In this document: piece by piece, positions 14,348 through 22,301 of the stretch
Layout of the letters: the number at the start of each line of letters is the position of its first letter
How positions within the stretch are numbered: the first letter of the stretch is position 1
Assembly (NCBI GenBank): GCA_964545545.1
Contig: CAZJGK010000046.1
Span: forward strand, 1 to 25,618
Direction: 5' to 3'
DNA: 25,618 nucleotides
From: JAHJTW01 sp964545545
GTDB lineage: Bacteria; Krumholzibacteriota; Krumholzibacteriia; LZORAL124-64-63
The notes under the pieces: model-generated
What the model was told of the DNA's origin: nothing
Database searches by the model: none
The model's input: only the letters and a program-made list of their open reading frames with translations
Made by a program: the position numbers and the translations under genes

Positions 14348-15619
14348 TCAGTTGCGGCGCGGGGGCTTGTACTCTCCGCACGCATCCAGGGTTTCGGCGT
14401 AGGGCCCGTGCCAGCTCTGGTTGAAAAACCGGTCGGGATCGCGGGGCGCACCCTGGCCGGTGATGATCAGCCCCACATTGCGGGAGGCATAGAAGTAGTC
14501 GCGGGACCAGTTGCTGGTGCCGAGCCACAGGGCGTTGCCGTCGCAGGTCAGGTACTTGGCGTGCTCCACCCGGGCAAAGGGAATGAAGCCGCCGGAGAGT
14601 TGGGGAATGGACGTGATCCTGATCTCGATTCCCGGCACTTTGGCCAGGGACTGCAGCCAGGGGAGGCTGTGCCGGGAAGTGCCCCAGTTGGAAATGATCA
14701 TCCTGATCTGGACGCCGCGCACCGCGGCGTGGCGCAGAGCGCGATCGAGGTCGTCGAACAGGTGTTTTTCCCGATCGGTCACACCGTAGGAGAGCAGCTG
14801 GACATGGACCGAATCCTGCGCGGCATCGAGCAACGAAACCATGGCGGGCAGATCCCAGGGGATGCCCTCCGGCAGATGGTTTTGGGGGCTGCCCACCACG
14901 TGGGCCGAGACGGTGTCGCCTGCTGCGGTGAGCAGGGGGCGCGGCCCGAAGACGGTACCGGCCGCCGCCGGTGCCGGATTGCCGCAGGCAAACTGCCAGT
15001 CCAGGTCGTAGATCCGGCGCAGGTCCGCGGTCAGGCCGCGGTCGCGAACCAGCACACCCAGCTCGTGAATCTGGCCGAGGGCGCGCCAGTCCCAGTTCTG
15101 GCTGCCGATGAAGAGCTCGTCATCATCCACCAGGAAGTACTTGGCGTGCAACACGCCTGTTCCGCCGAAGGCGGCGCCGGCGTCGAAAGTCCGGGCCGTG
15201 ATGCCCGCGTGGCTGCCGAGCCAGGCGGGCACCTGGGGATAGGTTTTGGCGAACTTGGCGTCGGCCAGGACGCGGACCTGGACATGGCGCAGGCCTGCCG
15301 CGCGGGCGACCTCATCCAGGACAGGCACCAGGCCGTCAATTACGCCCTCGGGACCGTAGGCGTCCTTGCCGTCGCCGAGGCGGCTGAAGTAGAAGCTGGC
15401 GATGTCGATGCGGCTCTGGGCGCCGGCCATGACGCTCCGCCAGACGTCAGGGGCGTCGGGGATGTCGGGCAGATCGAGCACCGTTTGCTCGGGCCGGCTT
15501 TCCACGAAGGTGAGGGTGCCGGGCGGGGAGGTTTGGGCATGGAGGTCCGGCACATGGATCCCGGCCCCCAGCAGAACAAGGCTCAACAGGACGGGGAACA
15601 AGCGGCGAAGATTCTTCAT
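14348..15619 (-). CDS. Secreted phospholipase D-superfamily protein, PLD3/PLD4-like
   Basis: A 423-residue protein with a signal peptide (residues 1-29: KNLRRLFPVLLSLVLLGAG, cleavage near LHAQT). Two complete HKD catalytic motifs are present: H158/K160/D165 in GVLHAKYFLVDDDELFIGSQ, followed by NWDWRALGQ, and H353/K355/D360 in VEHAKYLTCDGNALWLGTSN, followed by WSRDYF. Spacing and flanking words (GS-N-DWR-L-Q-ELGV; GTSNWS-DYF; SW-GPY) match animal PLD3/PLD4, which are lysosomal 5' exonucleases, better than bacterial cardiolipin synthases or Nuc endonucleases. The start is ATG 15617-15619, the only one that yields a signal peptide. It would act in the periplasm or outside the cell on nucleic acid or phospholipid. 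The transketolase-like gene lies 89 nt upstream, and the Cys-rich gene 16 nt downstream. Confidence 0.85.
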   Translation of the reverse strand: MKNLRRLFPVLLSLVLLGAGIHVPDLHAQTSPPGTLTFVESRPEQTVLDLPDIPDAPDVWRSVMAGAQSRIDIASFYFSRLGDGKDAYGPEGVIDGLVPVLDEVARAAGLRHVQVRVLADAKFAKTYPQVPAWLGSHAGITARTFDAGAAFGGTGVLHAKYFLVDDDELFIGSQNWDWRALGQIHELGVLVRDRGLTADLRRIYDLDWQFACGNPAPAAAGTVFGPRPLLTAAGDTVSAHVVGSPQNHLPEGIPWDLPAMVSLLDAAQDSVHVQLLSYGVTDREKHLFDDLDRALRHAAVRGVQIRMIISNWGTSRHSLPWLQSLAKVPGIEIRITSIPQLSGGFIPFARVEHAKYLTCDGNALWLGTSNWSRDYFYASRNVGLIITGQGAPRDPDRFFNQSWHGPYAETLDACGEYKPPRRN

Positions 15620-15659
15620 GGGGCACCTTCGGCTGAAGAGAAAGCGGCGGAAATTCCTT

Positions 15660-15685
15660 GAGTCCCCATCCTGCGACGGGGACTC
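15660..15685 (-). terminator. Hairpin between the transketolase-like and PLD genes
   Basis: GAGTCCCC (15660-15667) pairs with GGGGACTC (15678-15685), a perfect 8-bp stem with a 10-nt loop. It begins 23 nt after the transketolase-like stop and ends 40 nt before the PLD start on the minus strand. It is followed there by AAGGAATTT rather than an immediate T tract, so it may only partly terminate. Confidence 0.45.
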
Positions 15686-15708
15686 TCCATCGTGGCGGAC
15701 GACCGGGG

Positions 15709-18054
15709 TCAGCCCTTGGCCTGCCGCATCATCCCGCCCAGGATCTGCATCCTCTGCTCGTAATCGCGGGCAAATTTCACCACGCCGTCGCGGATGGACT
15801 CCGGATCGATCCTGGCGCTGAGGCAGACCTCGTCCAGGGAACCGCCGGGGCGCCACTTATCGTCCCAGTCGCTGCTCATGGCGTACTGGTCGGCCAGGGG
15901 GTTGAAGACCCAGTCCTGCATGGTGCGCTTGGCGCCGTTGGTGATGTAGGTGCTGTTGAACCTGTCGCCCGGGGTGATCACCTTGTCCCGGTACTCCGGG
16001 GACTGCAGGGCGAACAACTGAGGGCTGGGCACGGCGACGATCTTCACATTCACACCGGCCTTGTCGATCCCGGGCAAAGCCTGGATCAGGTTGAAGGTGC
16101 TCATGGTGCCCAGGACCATGAGCACGCCCTGCCGGGGCGCGTCTGCCTGATAGTCGCGCAGGATGTAAGCTCCACGCGCGGCTTCCAGGTGGGAGCCGAG
16201 ACCGAGGGCCTTGCGGTCGGGGATCTCCACACCGGGTCGGGTCAGATGCAGGGCGACGATGGGAATATCGGTTTTCATGGCCGCCGCGAGCATCACGGGC
16301 ACTTCGTTGTATTCCCAGGGATAGAGATTGAGGACCTGGCCGTCGGGGAACAGCTGGGTGGCCATGGGGCTGAAGATGCCGAAGTGGGTGCGGCTGTCCT
16401 CGGCGGTTTCGGGTCCGCTGTGGCCGGCGACCCAGATGGTCTTGCCGACCTTCCATTCGCAGTCCTGGGCCAATTGACTGTACAGGCGCATGGCGCCGTA
16501 CTTCAGGTAGCTGAAGGATCCATAGGTGCTGCTGGCCGTGTAGAAGCCGTTGAATTCCCGCTCGGGATCATCGGCGAAGTTCACCGACGAAGCCCCGACC
16601 ATGACGCCGGCGTTGGTGAACTCGGTGATGCCCTGGGGCAGGATCACGCCGTCGGGGTTCTTTTCGCGCTCGTACCAGCCGGTGTTCTTCATGTCGCCGT
16701 AATCGTCTCCGAAACCGGAGATGTTTGTCGAACCGGCCAGGTCGGCCGAGCAGACCAGGAACAGGGGTCGGCCGTACTTCTGCAGGCAGTAACTGTTGAT
16801 GTAGCTGCCCCACTGGGCAAAGCCGGCGCGGTTGGGTTTCTTCTCGCCGGGTTTGGCCCACATGGTTTCCGGGTAGGCCGCGACGTCGAACAGCTTCTGG
16901 TCGTGCAGGGGGTTCTTCTGCACAGGCAGGCTGAAGGTGGAGATGTCCTCGGGCACGCTGTCGCCCAGCTCGACCAGGCGGTCGGCAAGGTAGGCCACCA
17001 GGTCTTCGTTCTGGCGCAGAACATCCAGGGCCACGTTGAGGTTGGCGGCGAACTGCTCGCGCATTTCGCCCTTGTCGGGCGGTGCGGGCTGGTCGGTGCC
17101 GACCCACGCGACGCCGTACTTCTGGGTGAAGTCGGCTCGGCACTGCCAGAACTCGGGGCTGTTGAGCTTGTGGGGGGCGCCATGGCTGGGAGCGTCGAAT
17201 TTGTGGTAACCACGGCCCTTGCGCGTGTGGCCGAACATCATGCCGGGGCGCAGGGCGGGGTTGTCGCCGGCGGTCATTTCAAACAGGGCGCGGGTGACGT
17301 CTTCCCAGGCGCTGCCGTTCTTGGCCTCGTGCACATGCCAACCGTAGGGGGCGAACCAGTCGCGGGGTGTGCCGGCGACGATGCTGCTGGTCGGATGCGG
17401 GTCGATGCCGAAATTGTTCCAGTCCAGGATTATGTAAAGGTTGTCCAGACCCAGCCCATAGGCCGAGTTCTTGGTCTCGTGCCAGCAACCGGCCGTATGG
17501 CCGCCTTCGCCCTCGATGCCGAAAACCTTGACCTCGGGGGCGCCGGCGCGCTTGAGGGCGATCGCCTCGCCGGCACATACCGGAGCGCCGTGACCGCTGG
17601 GTCCGGTGTTGAATTTAACGAAGAGATTTTTCTCGGCCATTTCGGCGTGCCCGGGCAGGCCGTTCATGTTGCGGAAGCCCAGCAGATCCTCCCAGGTCAA
17701 CATGCGGCCGGCTCCCCCGCCGACCAGGTACTTGTCGTCCCCGGTTTTTTCGTGCATGACCCGCAGGGCCTCGTTGAAAACCGACAAGGTGGCGTAGACC
17801 AGGGGCACGGTGTGGCCGGCCACCAGCACAAAACGATCGCCGAAGCGTTTCTCGGGATGACGAATATCCCACCGCATGGCGCCGCTCAGCAGCAGGCTGA
17901 TGAAATAGTGGGCCTTGGAGCGACTTCCGCCCGGATGCCCGCTCTGGCGGTAATTGAGCATCAGATCAATCTGTTGATCGACGATATCCTTGATGATTTC
18001 CCAGCGGGGAAAATTCACCATCTGCTGATCATAGAGTTTGGCGGCGTCGGACAC
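15709..18054 (-). CDS. Transketolase-like thiamine-diphosphate enzyme (non-canonical, GEG motif)
   Basis: A 781-residue cytoplasmic enzyme with the three-domain transketolase plan; ordinary transketolases are about 660-700 residues. Family landmarks include H40 in RQSGHPGG, H81 in VAGHTVPLVYATL and H155 in GPSGHGAP. The cofactor motif begins E-G-E-G-G at 181-185 and ends WNNFGID at 212-218. The pyrimidine domain has E477 in QGITEFTN and H544/H556 in AGHSGPETAEDSRTHFG. The usual GDG of the thiamine-diphosphate/Mg motif reads GEG (182-184), and the 34 residues before E477 include SADLAGSTNISGFGDD. It is not a phosphoketolase or AceE-type E1 by these motifs. The start is GTG 18052-18054, with AGGAG 7 nt upstream. 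The true reaction may differ from sugar ketol transfer. Confidence 0.8.
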   Translation of the reverse strand: MSDAAKLYDQQMVNFPRWEIIKDIVDQQIDLMLNYRQSGHPGGSRSKAHYFISLLLSGAMRWDIRHPEKRFGDRFVLVAGHTVPLVYATLSVFNEALRVMHEKTGDDKYLVGGGAGRMLTWEDLLGFRNMNGLPGHAEMAEKNLFVKFNTGPSGHGAPVCAGEAIALKRAGAPEVKVFGIEGEGGHTAGCWHETKNSAYGLGLDNLYIILDWNNFGIDPHPTSSIVAGTPRDWFAPYGWHVHEAKNGSAWEDVTRALFEMTAGDNPALRPGMMFGHTRKGRGYHKFDAPSHGAPHKLNSPEFWQCRADFTQKYGVAWVGTDQPAPPDKGEMREQFAANLNVALDVLRQNEDLVAYLADRLVELGDSVPEDISTFSLPVQKNPLHDQKLFDVAAYPETMWAKPGEKKPNRAGFAQWGSYINSYCLQKYGRPLFLVCSADLAGSTNISGFGDDYGDMKNTGWYEREKNPDGVILPQGITEFTNAGVMVGASSVNFADDPEREFNGFYTASSTYGSFSYLKYGAMRLYSQLAQDCEWKVGKTIWVAGHSGPETAEDSRTHFGIFSPMATQLFPDGQVLNLYPWEYNEVPVMLAAAMKTDIPIVALHLTRPGVEIPDRKALGLGSHLEAARGAYILRDYQADAPRQGVLMVLGTMSTFNLIQALPGIDKAGVNVKIVAVPSPQLFALQSPEYRDKVITPGDRFNSTYITNGAKRTMQDWVFNPLADQYAMSSDWDDKWRPGGSLDEVCLSARIDPESIRDGVVKFARDYEQRMQILGGMMRQAKG

Positions 18055-18074
18055 GGGCCTCTCCTTTCAAAGGA

Positions 18075-18108
18075 TTGTTCTGGAACCGATAAAACTGCTT
18101 GGGAACAA
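18075..18108 (-). promoter_or_regulatory. Inverted repeat upstream of the transketolase-like gene
   Basis: TTGTTC (18075-18080) and GAACAA (18103-18108) form an inverted repeat with a 22-nt spacer, ending about 20 nt before the GTG start. Closer to the start, CCTT and AAGG flank 3 nt around the ribosome-binding site and could fold over it. Both could be operator or translational-control elements, but neither is a recognised site. Confidence 0.25.
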
Positions 18109-18165
18109 GGTGGCCCAAGGGCGGAAAGGTTTCAAGGGTGGATTCGGTCTCCCGGGGACAATTTG

Positions 18166-18753
18166 CTAGCTGTCCAGCATGCGGCCCAGGTGGTGCATCT
18201 GCAAAACGGCGGCGGCCGCGCGGGCGTCCTCGACGGCGCGATGGGAAGCGAAGCGGTTGTCCAGCCCCATTTTATCCAGAATCGATTCCAGATTCAGCCC
18301 GCTGGTACGGTGATTGTTGGTGGCCAGCCAGGCCGTGGCCACGGCCCGCAGGTCGAAGGCCCCGCCGGCGATATGGGTCCGGTAATCAAGGCCGTAACGG
18401 GCGCATTCCTTGCGCAGCAGGGGGATGTCGTAGTAGGCCCCGAAGGCCGCGATGATGGCCTTGTTGCGGGGACCGTACCAGTCGAAGAAACGGGAGCCCA
18501 CCGCCGCAAAATTCTCTTTCCCGGCGACCATCTCCGCGGTGATGCCCGTGATCCCGGTTATGAAAGGCACGAGGGGATAGTCCTCCGGGCGGACCAGCTC
18601 GCTGAACGTCGCGGTGATTTCAAGGCTACGCCGGTCCAGGCGCACGGCCCCGATCTCGATGATGCTGCTGCGGTCGATCGTGTTGTCTCCCTCGTCCTCG
18701 GCCGGACAGCTGGCTTCGAGGTCGATGACGACGATATCGGTGGAATATCTCAT
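18166..18753 (-). CDS. DEDDh 3'-5' exonuclease (KapD/ERI-1-like, RNase T superfamily)
   Basis: A 195-residue cytoplasmic exonuclease with all catalytic positions of the DEDDh group: D11 and E13 in VVIDLEASC, D109 in GAYYDIPLL, and H171 with D176 in HRAVEDARA. The order and spacing match inhibitor-of-sporulation KapD and eukaryotic ERI-1-type exonucleases, which trim RNA or single-stranded DNA 3' ends. No extra RNA-binding domain is attached. The start is ATG 18751-18753, with AGGTG just upstream; a GTG 9 nt earlier is an alternative. The gene lies 111 nt upstream of the transketolase-like gene on the same strand, so co-transcription is possible but not required. It is divergent from the LABN gene. 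Confidence 0.87.
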   Translation of the reverse strand: MRYSTDIVVIDLEASCPAEDEGDNTIDRSSIIEIGAVRLDRRSLEITATFSELVRPEDYPLVPFITGITGITAEMVAGKENFAAVGSRFFDWYGPRNKAIIAAFGAYYDIPLLRKECARYGLDYRTHIAGGAFDLRAVATAWLATNNHRTSGLNLESILDKMGLDNRFASHRAVEDARAAAAVLQMHHLGRMLDS

Positions 18754-18875
18754 GCCTGACACCTATGCTTGAGAATCAGTGACCCGTTGAGGATGCACCA
18801 GGATCAGGCCAAAGGCAAGTTCGGCCAAATCCTGATGTCACCGCAGTGCTACCAGAATCCCCTAGGGAGTGGAAT

Positions 18876-19142
18876 ATGACGCCGATCTTGTGGAAAATCC
18901 TGGGATTCTTGGGTCAGGGGGTCTTCGCATCCCGCTTTCTGGTCCAGTGGATCCAGAGTGAGCGCAAAGGACACAGCTACATCCCCCGTTATTTCTGGTA
19001 CGCCAGCATCATCGGCAGCACGATTCTCTTTGCCTACGCCTTACACATCAAGGATCCCGTTTTTATTCTGGGACAATCCATGGGCATCATCATCTATTAC
19101 CGCAATCTGGCTCTGTTGCGGAAGGAGAAGCGCACGGCCTAG
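18876..19142 (+). CDS. Lipid A biosynthesis N-terminal domain (LABN) membrane protein
   Basis: An 88-residue inner-membrane protein made of a single LABN domain (PF07578). Characteristic text includes KILGFLGQGVFASRFLVQWI (7-26), SERKGHSYIPRYFWYASIIG (28-47) and LGQSMGIIIYYRNLALL. Three hydrophobic segments are visible, at about 7-24, 41-57 and 62-79. The domain is found fused to LpxB in some bacteria and alone beside glycan-lipid glycosyltransferases in others; its biochemical role is not firmly known. The start is ATG 18876 with GGGAG just upstream; an in-frame start at 18846 lacks a ribosome-binding site. Its stop overlaps the stop of the convergent ABC ATPase by 3 nt in a shared CTAG. No partner glycosyltransferase is adjacent here. 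Confidence 0.88.
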   Translation: MTPILWKILGFLGQGVFASRFLVQWIQSERKGHSYIPRYFWYASIIGSTILFAYALHIKDPVFILGQSMGIIIYYRNLALLRKEKRTA

Positions 19143-20233
19143 GCTGGAATCGAGCGGCCCTCGGCATCATTTGCGAACAGGTGAATGTGGTCGGGCTTGA
19201 AGGCCATGGATAGTTTTTGCTCAATGGCCGGAGTGATGGCGCCGGCCATCCGCACGATGAATGACTGCTCGGCCACGGTGAAATAAAGCAGCGTTTCGTT
19301 GCCCAGGGCTTCGACCACCTGCACCGGCGCGGTGAGTTCGCCCGGACCCTCGGAAACCACAAAGACATGTTCAGGTCTGATCCCCAGAATCAGCGGTTGG
19401 TTCAAGGCGTTCTGCGGGGGGGAGAAACCCTCCGGCAGGACGATGGGCGCATCATGGGATTCGGGTTTGAACACCAGGCCGCCATCGCGGACCAGGCGAC
19501 CGGGCAGGAAGTTCATGGCGGGCGAGCCGATGAAACCGGCCACGAACTTGTTCACCGGTTTGGCGTACAGCTCCAGCGGCGCAGCGACCTGCTGGACCAC
19601 GCCGTCCTTCATCACGACAATGCGCTGGCCCAGGGTCATGGCTTCGGTCTGGTCGTGGGTCACATAGATCATGGTCGCGCCGAGCCGGTGGTGGATACGG
19701 GCGATCTCGGTGCGCATCTGCACGCGCATCTTGGCGTCCAGGTTGCTCAGGGGTTCGTCGAACAGGAACACGTCGGGATCGCGGACCAGAGCCCGGCCCA
19801 GGGCGACGCGCTGGCGCTGGCCGCCGGACAGGGCGCGCGGCTTGCGGTCCAGCAGGTCGGGAATGCCCAGCACCTCAGCCGCGGCCTTGACGCGTTGGAC
19901 GATCTCATCCTTGGCCATTTTCCGCATTTTCAAACCGAAGGCGAGGTTGTCCCTCACGGTCATATGGGGATACAGGGCATAGCTCTGGAAAACCATGGCG
20001 ATGTTGCGGTCCCGCGGTTCCACATCGTTGACGATGCGGTCACCGATGGCGATGGTCCCGGAGGTGACCTCTTCCAGACCGGCGATCATGCGCAAGGTCG
20101 TGGATTTACCGCAACCCGACGGCCCGACCAGGACGGCGAATTCCCCGTGTGCGATGGCCAGGTCCACCGGATGGACGGCCTGCACGCCGCCGGCGTACGT
20201 TTTGCTAACCTGCTGGAGGATGACATTGGCCAA
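19139..20233 (-). CDS. Sugar ABC transporter ATP-binding protein (MalK/UgpC/MsmK type)
   Basis: A 364-residue ATPase that powers import of oligosaccharides by a membrane ABC permease. Motifs, in order: Walker A GPSGCGKST (37-45), Q-loop VFQSYALYPHMTV (81-93), signature LSGGQRQRVALGRAL (135-149), Walker B VFLFDEP (155-161), D-loop SNLDAK, and H193 of the switch in VTHDQTEAM. A C-terminal OB/TOBE regulatory domain (FVAGFIGSPAMNFLPG, then LGIRPEHV) places it in the CUT1 subfamily, which often serves maltodextrins or glycerol-3-phosphate. The start is TTG 20231-20233 because GGGAGAG lies about 7 nt upstream and the family begins M-A-N-V; the longer frame to 20287 adds unrelated residues. No permease or binding-protein gene is in the window, so it may be a shared ATPase like MsmX. 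Confidence 0.93.
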   Translation of the reverse strand: MANVILQQVSKTYAGGVQAVHPVDLAIAHGEFAVLVGPSGCGKSTTLRMIAGLEEVTSGTIAIGDRIVNDVEPRDRNIAMVFQSYALYPHMTVRDNLAFGLKMRKMAKDEIVQRVKAAAEVLGIPDLLDRKPRALSGGQRQRVALGRALVRDPDVFLFDEPLSNLDAKMRVQMRTEIARIHHRLGATMIYVTHDQTEAMTLGQRIVVMKDGVVQQVAAPLELYAKPVNKFVAGFIGSPAMNFLPGRLVRDGGLVFKPESHDAPIVLPEGFSPPQNALNQPLILGIRPEHVFVVSEGPGELTAPVQVVEALGNETLLYFTVAEQSFIVRMAGAITPAIEQKLSMAFKPDHIHLFANDAEGRSIPA

Positions 20234-20368
20234 GGTACGCTCTCCCGGATGGTGACCACACTGCGGAAAACGCCACAAACCTATCACAGTCGCCCGGATC
20301 GTGCCATGGCCAAAAAGGGGCGGGATCAGTCGAGTTGCGCCGCACCGCGATCTTGGGAAAACCCCGTA

Positions 20369-22240
20369 TCAGGGCACCCCGGATACGCCATCCTGCTTGA
20401 CGAAGATGTAGCCGGTGGACGCGGGAACGGTCATGGACAAGGTGGTGCCCGCGACGGGTGTCATGGTGATTTTGCCGACGTTGAAATCGTACTTCAACCA
20501 GGTTCCCGAGGCGGGAAAGGCCACGGCCCAGGTGTGGTCGTTATGGTCGAAATTGCAGACCACCACTATTTCGGCTTGGTCCGAAGCTCCCGTGGAACCG
20601 CGCCAGTAGGTCAGGGTGTATTCGGTTTGGTCCAGGTTGCCGGCCCGCCACTGGAAAAAGATGTTTTCGGTGGCCAAGGCGGGATGATTCAGGCGCAGGT
20701 GGATGAGCGACTTGTAGGCCTGGCGCAGCTGCTGATCGCCGGTGCTCCAGGCGACCTTGGTCAGGGATGTGCCCTGGGGACGGTATTCGTCGGCCCCGAT
20801 TTCCTGCCCGTTGTAGAGCATGGGGATGCCGATGGTCGTCATGTTCACCACCGCCCCGAGATAGGCTTTCTGCAGGCCGCCGATGCCCATCGCGCCGGCT
20901 GAACCCAGATTGTCCACCGCCCACACCACCCGGTTCTCGTCGTGGCTTTCCAGGTATTTGATGTCACTGAAACCATCGCCGGGCGCGCTGCCGGCATAGC
21001 CGGCGTTGCCGGAGATGACGTTGGCCACCGCCCACATGTTGTTGTAGGCCGGACCGAAGGCCCCGATGCTGATGGTCGTTTCGCCCCGCCAGGCAAATCC
21101 GTGCTCGGTCAGGGCCGTGATCAGCACCTGATTGAAATTGTTGCCGCCGCCGCCCCAGCTGTCGGTGTGATTCCCGCCCCACTGGGCGTCGTAGCCGTAA
21201 GTGACGGAGTTGGTGGGGTAGCCGAAATCCTCGGCGATGAGCAGCAGGTCGGGAAAGCGGGCCCGGAGCTGGTTCTTGATGTACACCCAGGTGGTGTAGG
21301 GCTCGCCGCTTATGTAATCGAAGCGGAAACCGTCGACCTTGTAGGCCTGCACCCAGTGGCTCAACGCCTCGATCATATGATCCTTGAGGGCGGGGTTGGT
21401 CCAGTTCATTTCCACCATGCCGAAGGGATTGCTCTCGGTGGTCGTGAAATCGTTGCGGCCGGTGAAATCATCCAGTTGGCGCAACGGCGCGCTGCCGGCC
21501 ATGTGGTTCATGACCACATCCAGGATCACGGCCATACCCTTGCCGTGGGCCGCGTCCACGAGTGAGGCGAAGGTCGAGGGCCAGCCGAAGCTCGGATTGG
21601 GAGCGAACTGGAGCACCGGATCGTAGCCCCAGCCGTTATAGGAGGGGGCGGTGACCGGCATCATCTCGATGGCGTTGATGCCAAGATCCTCCAGGTCGGC
21701 GCCGGAAGTCAGGCCGCTGACAGCCCCGGAAAAAGTTCCGGTCGCACTGAGTTCGTTGAGGTTGGTCTCGTAGATCACCAGCCGGGACCGGTCAACAGGT
21801 TGAGGCAGGGGCCGGGGAGTGGTGAAAACACGACCGCGCACGGCATTCCAATCGGCGGGGCTGCCGTGGACCCCGTCGGGGGTGACTTCCAGGGCTGCGG
21901 GGTCGGTGAGCCACGCCATGTTGGTGCCCTCGCGAATGATGAATTTGTAATACATCATGCCGTCGGGGACATCCTTGATCAATTGCCAGGTGTAGCCGTC
22001 GGTTTGCAGGGTCAGTTGCCAGGCCGGATCCTGCGTGTTCCAGCTGTTGACCGAGCCCGCCAGGTAGACCGAATCCAAGCCATAGGCCCGCAGAGTAAAA
22101 GTATCGGTGCGGGTTTTGGCGAACGGGTCGCCTTCAGGGGAAGTCGGCCGCCCCGGGTCGTCATTCCCGGTGCAGGCGGCCAGGATGGCTACCAGGAACA
22201 ACAGGCAGGCTACCAGGGTAAAGGGGCGAGCGCGGGTCAT
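20369..22240 (-). CDS. GH13 alpha-glucan-acting lipoprotein (amylase/branching-enzyme-like)
   Basis: A 623-residue surface or periplasmic lipoprotein. Its signal peptide ends in the lipobox LAAC with lipidated C23. An N-terminal beta-sandwich (about 45-105; DSVYLAGSVNSWN and MYYKFII) resembles a CBM48/glycogen-binding module. The (beta/alpha)8 GH13 domain has region I DVVMNH (241-246), region II GFRFD with nucleophile D308, region III LIAEDFG with acid/base E337, and region IV YLESHDENR with H433/D434. A C-terminal beta domain follows. The layout is closest to branching-enzyme/isoamylase-like GH13 members; hydrolysis versus transfer cannot be decided. The start is ATG 22238-22240 with GGGAG 6 nt upstream. 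An extended -10 promoter (22302-22310) and a leader terminator (22254-22274) precede it. It is divergent from the second GH13 gene. Confidence 0.92.
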   Translation of the reverse strand: MTRARPFTLVACLLFLVAILAACTGNDDPGRPTSPEGDPFAKTRTDTFTLRAYGLDSVYLAGSVNSWNTQDPAWQLTLQTDGYTWQLIKDVPDGMMYYKFIIREGTNMAWLTDPAALEVTPDGVHGSPADWNAVRGRVFTTPRPLPQPVDRSRLVIYETNLNELSATGTFSGAVSGLTSGADLEDLGINAIEMMPVTAPSYNGWGYDPVLQFAPNPSFGWPSTFASLVDAAHGKGMAVILDVVMNHMAGSAPLRQLDDFTGRNDFTTTESNPFGMVEMNWTNPALKDHMIEALSHWVQAYKVDGFRFDYISGEPYTTWVYIKNQLRARFPDLLLIAEDFGYPTNSVTYGYDAQWGGNHTDSWGGGGNNFNQVLITALTEHGFAWRGETTISIGAFGPAYNNMWAVANVISGNAGYAGSAPGDGFSDIKYLESHDENRVVWAVDNLGSAGAMGIGGLQKAYLGAVVNMTTIGIPMLYNGQEIGADEYRPQGTSLTKVAWSTGDQQLRQAYKSLIHLRLNHPALATENIFFQWRAGNLDQTEYTLTYWRGSTGASDQAEIVVVCNFDHNDHTWAVAFPASGTWLKYDFNVGKITMTPVAGTTLSMTVPASTGYIFVKQDGVSGVP

Positions 22241-22253
22241 GGAAAACTCCCTG

Positions 22254-22274
22254 AAAAAAACGGGGAACACCCCG
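22254..22274 (-). terminator. Intrinsic terminator in the 5' leader of the lipoprotein GH13 gene
   Basis: On the minus strand CGGGG (22274-22270), loop TGTT and CCCCG (22265-22261) are followed directly by seven Ts (22260-22254), a compact classical terminator. It lies 13 nt before the ATG and about 20 nt after the expected RNA start. The neighbouring gene is divergent, so it has nothing upstream to terminate. The CCCC arm could instead pair with GGGA of the ribosome-binding site (22251-22247), offering an alternative fold. Confidence 0.6.
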
Positions 22275-22301
22275 CATTCATGGTATCTTCTGGTCTGCAT
22301 T

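Noticed and set aside
15658..18759. Open frame of about 1033 codons on the plus strand opposite the transketolase-like and exonuclease genes
   Set aside because: It spans two well-supported minus-strand genes and their gap, its composition is His/Gly/Val-rich shadow sequence, and no motif is visible.
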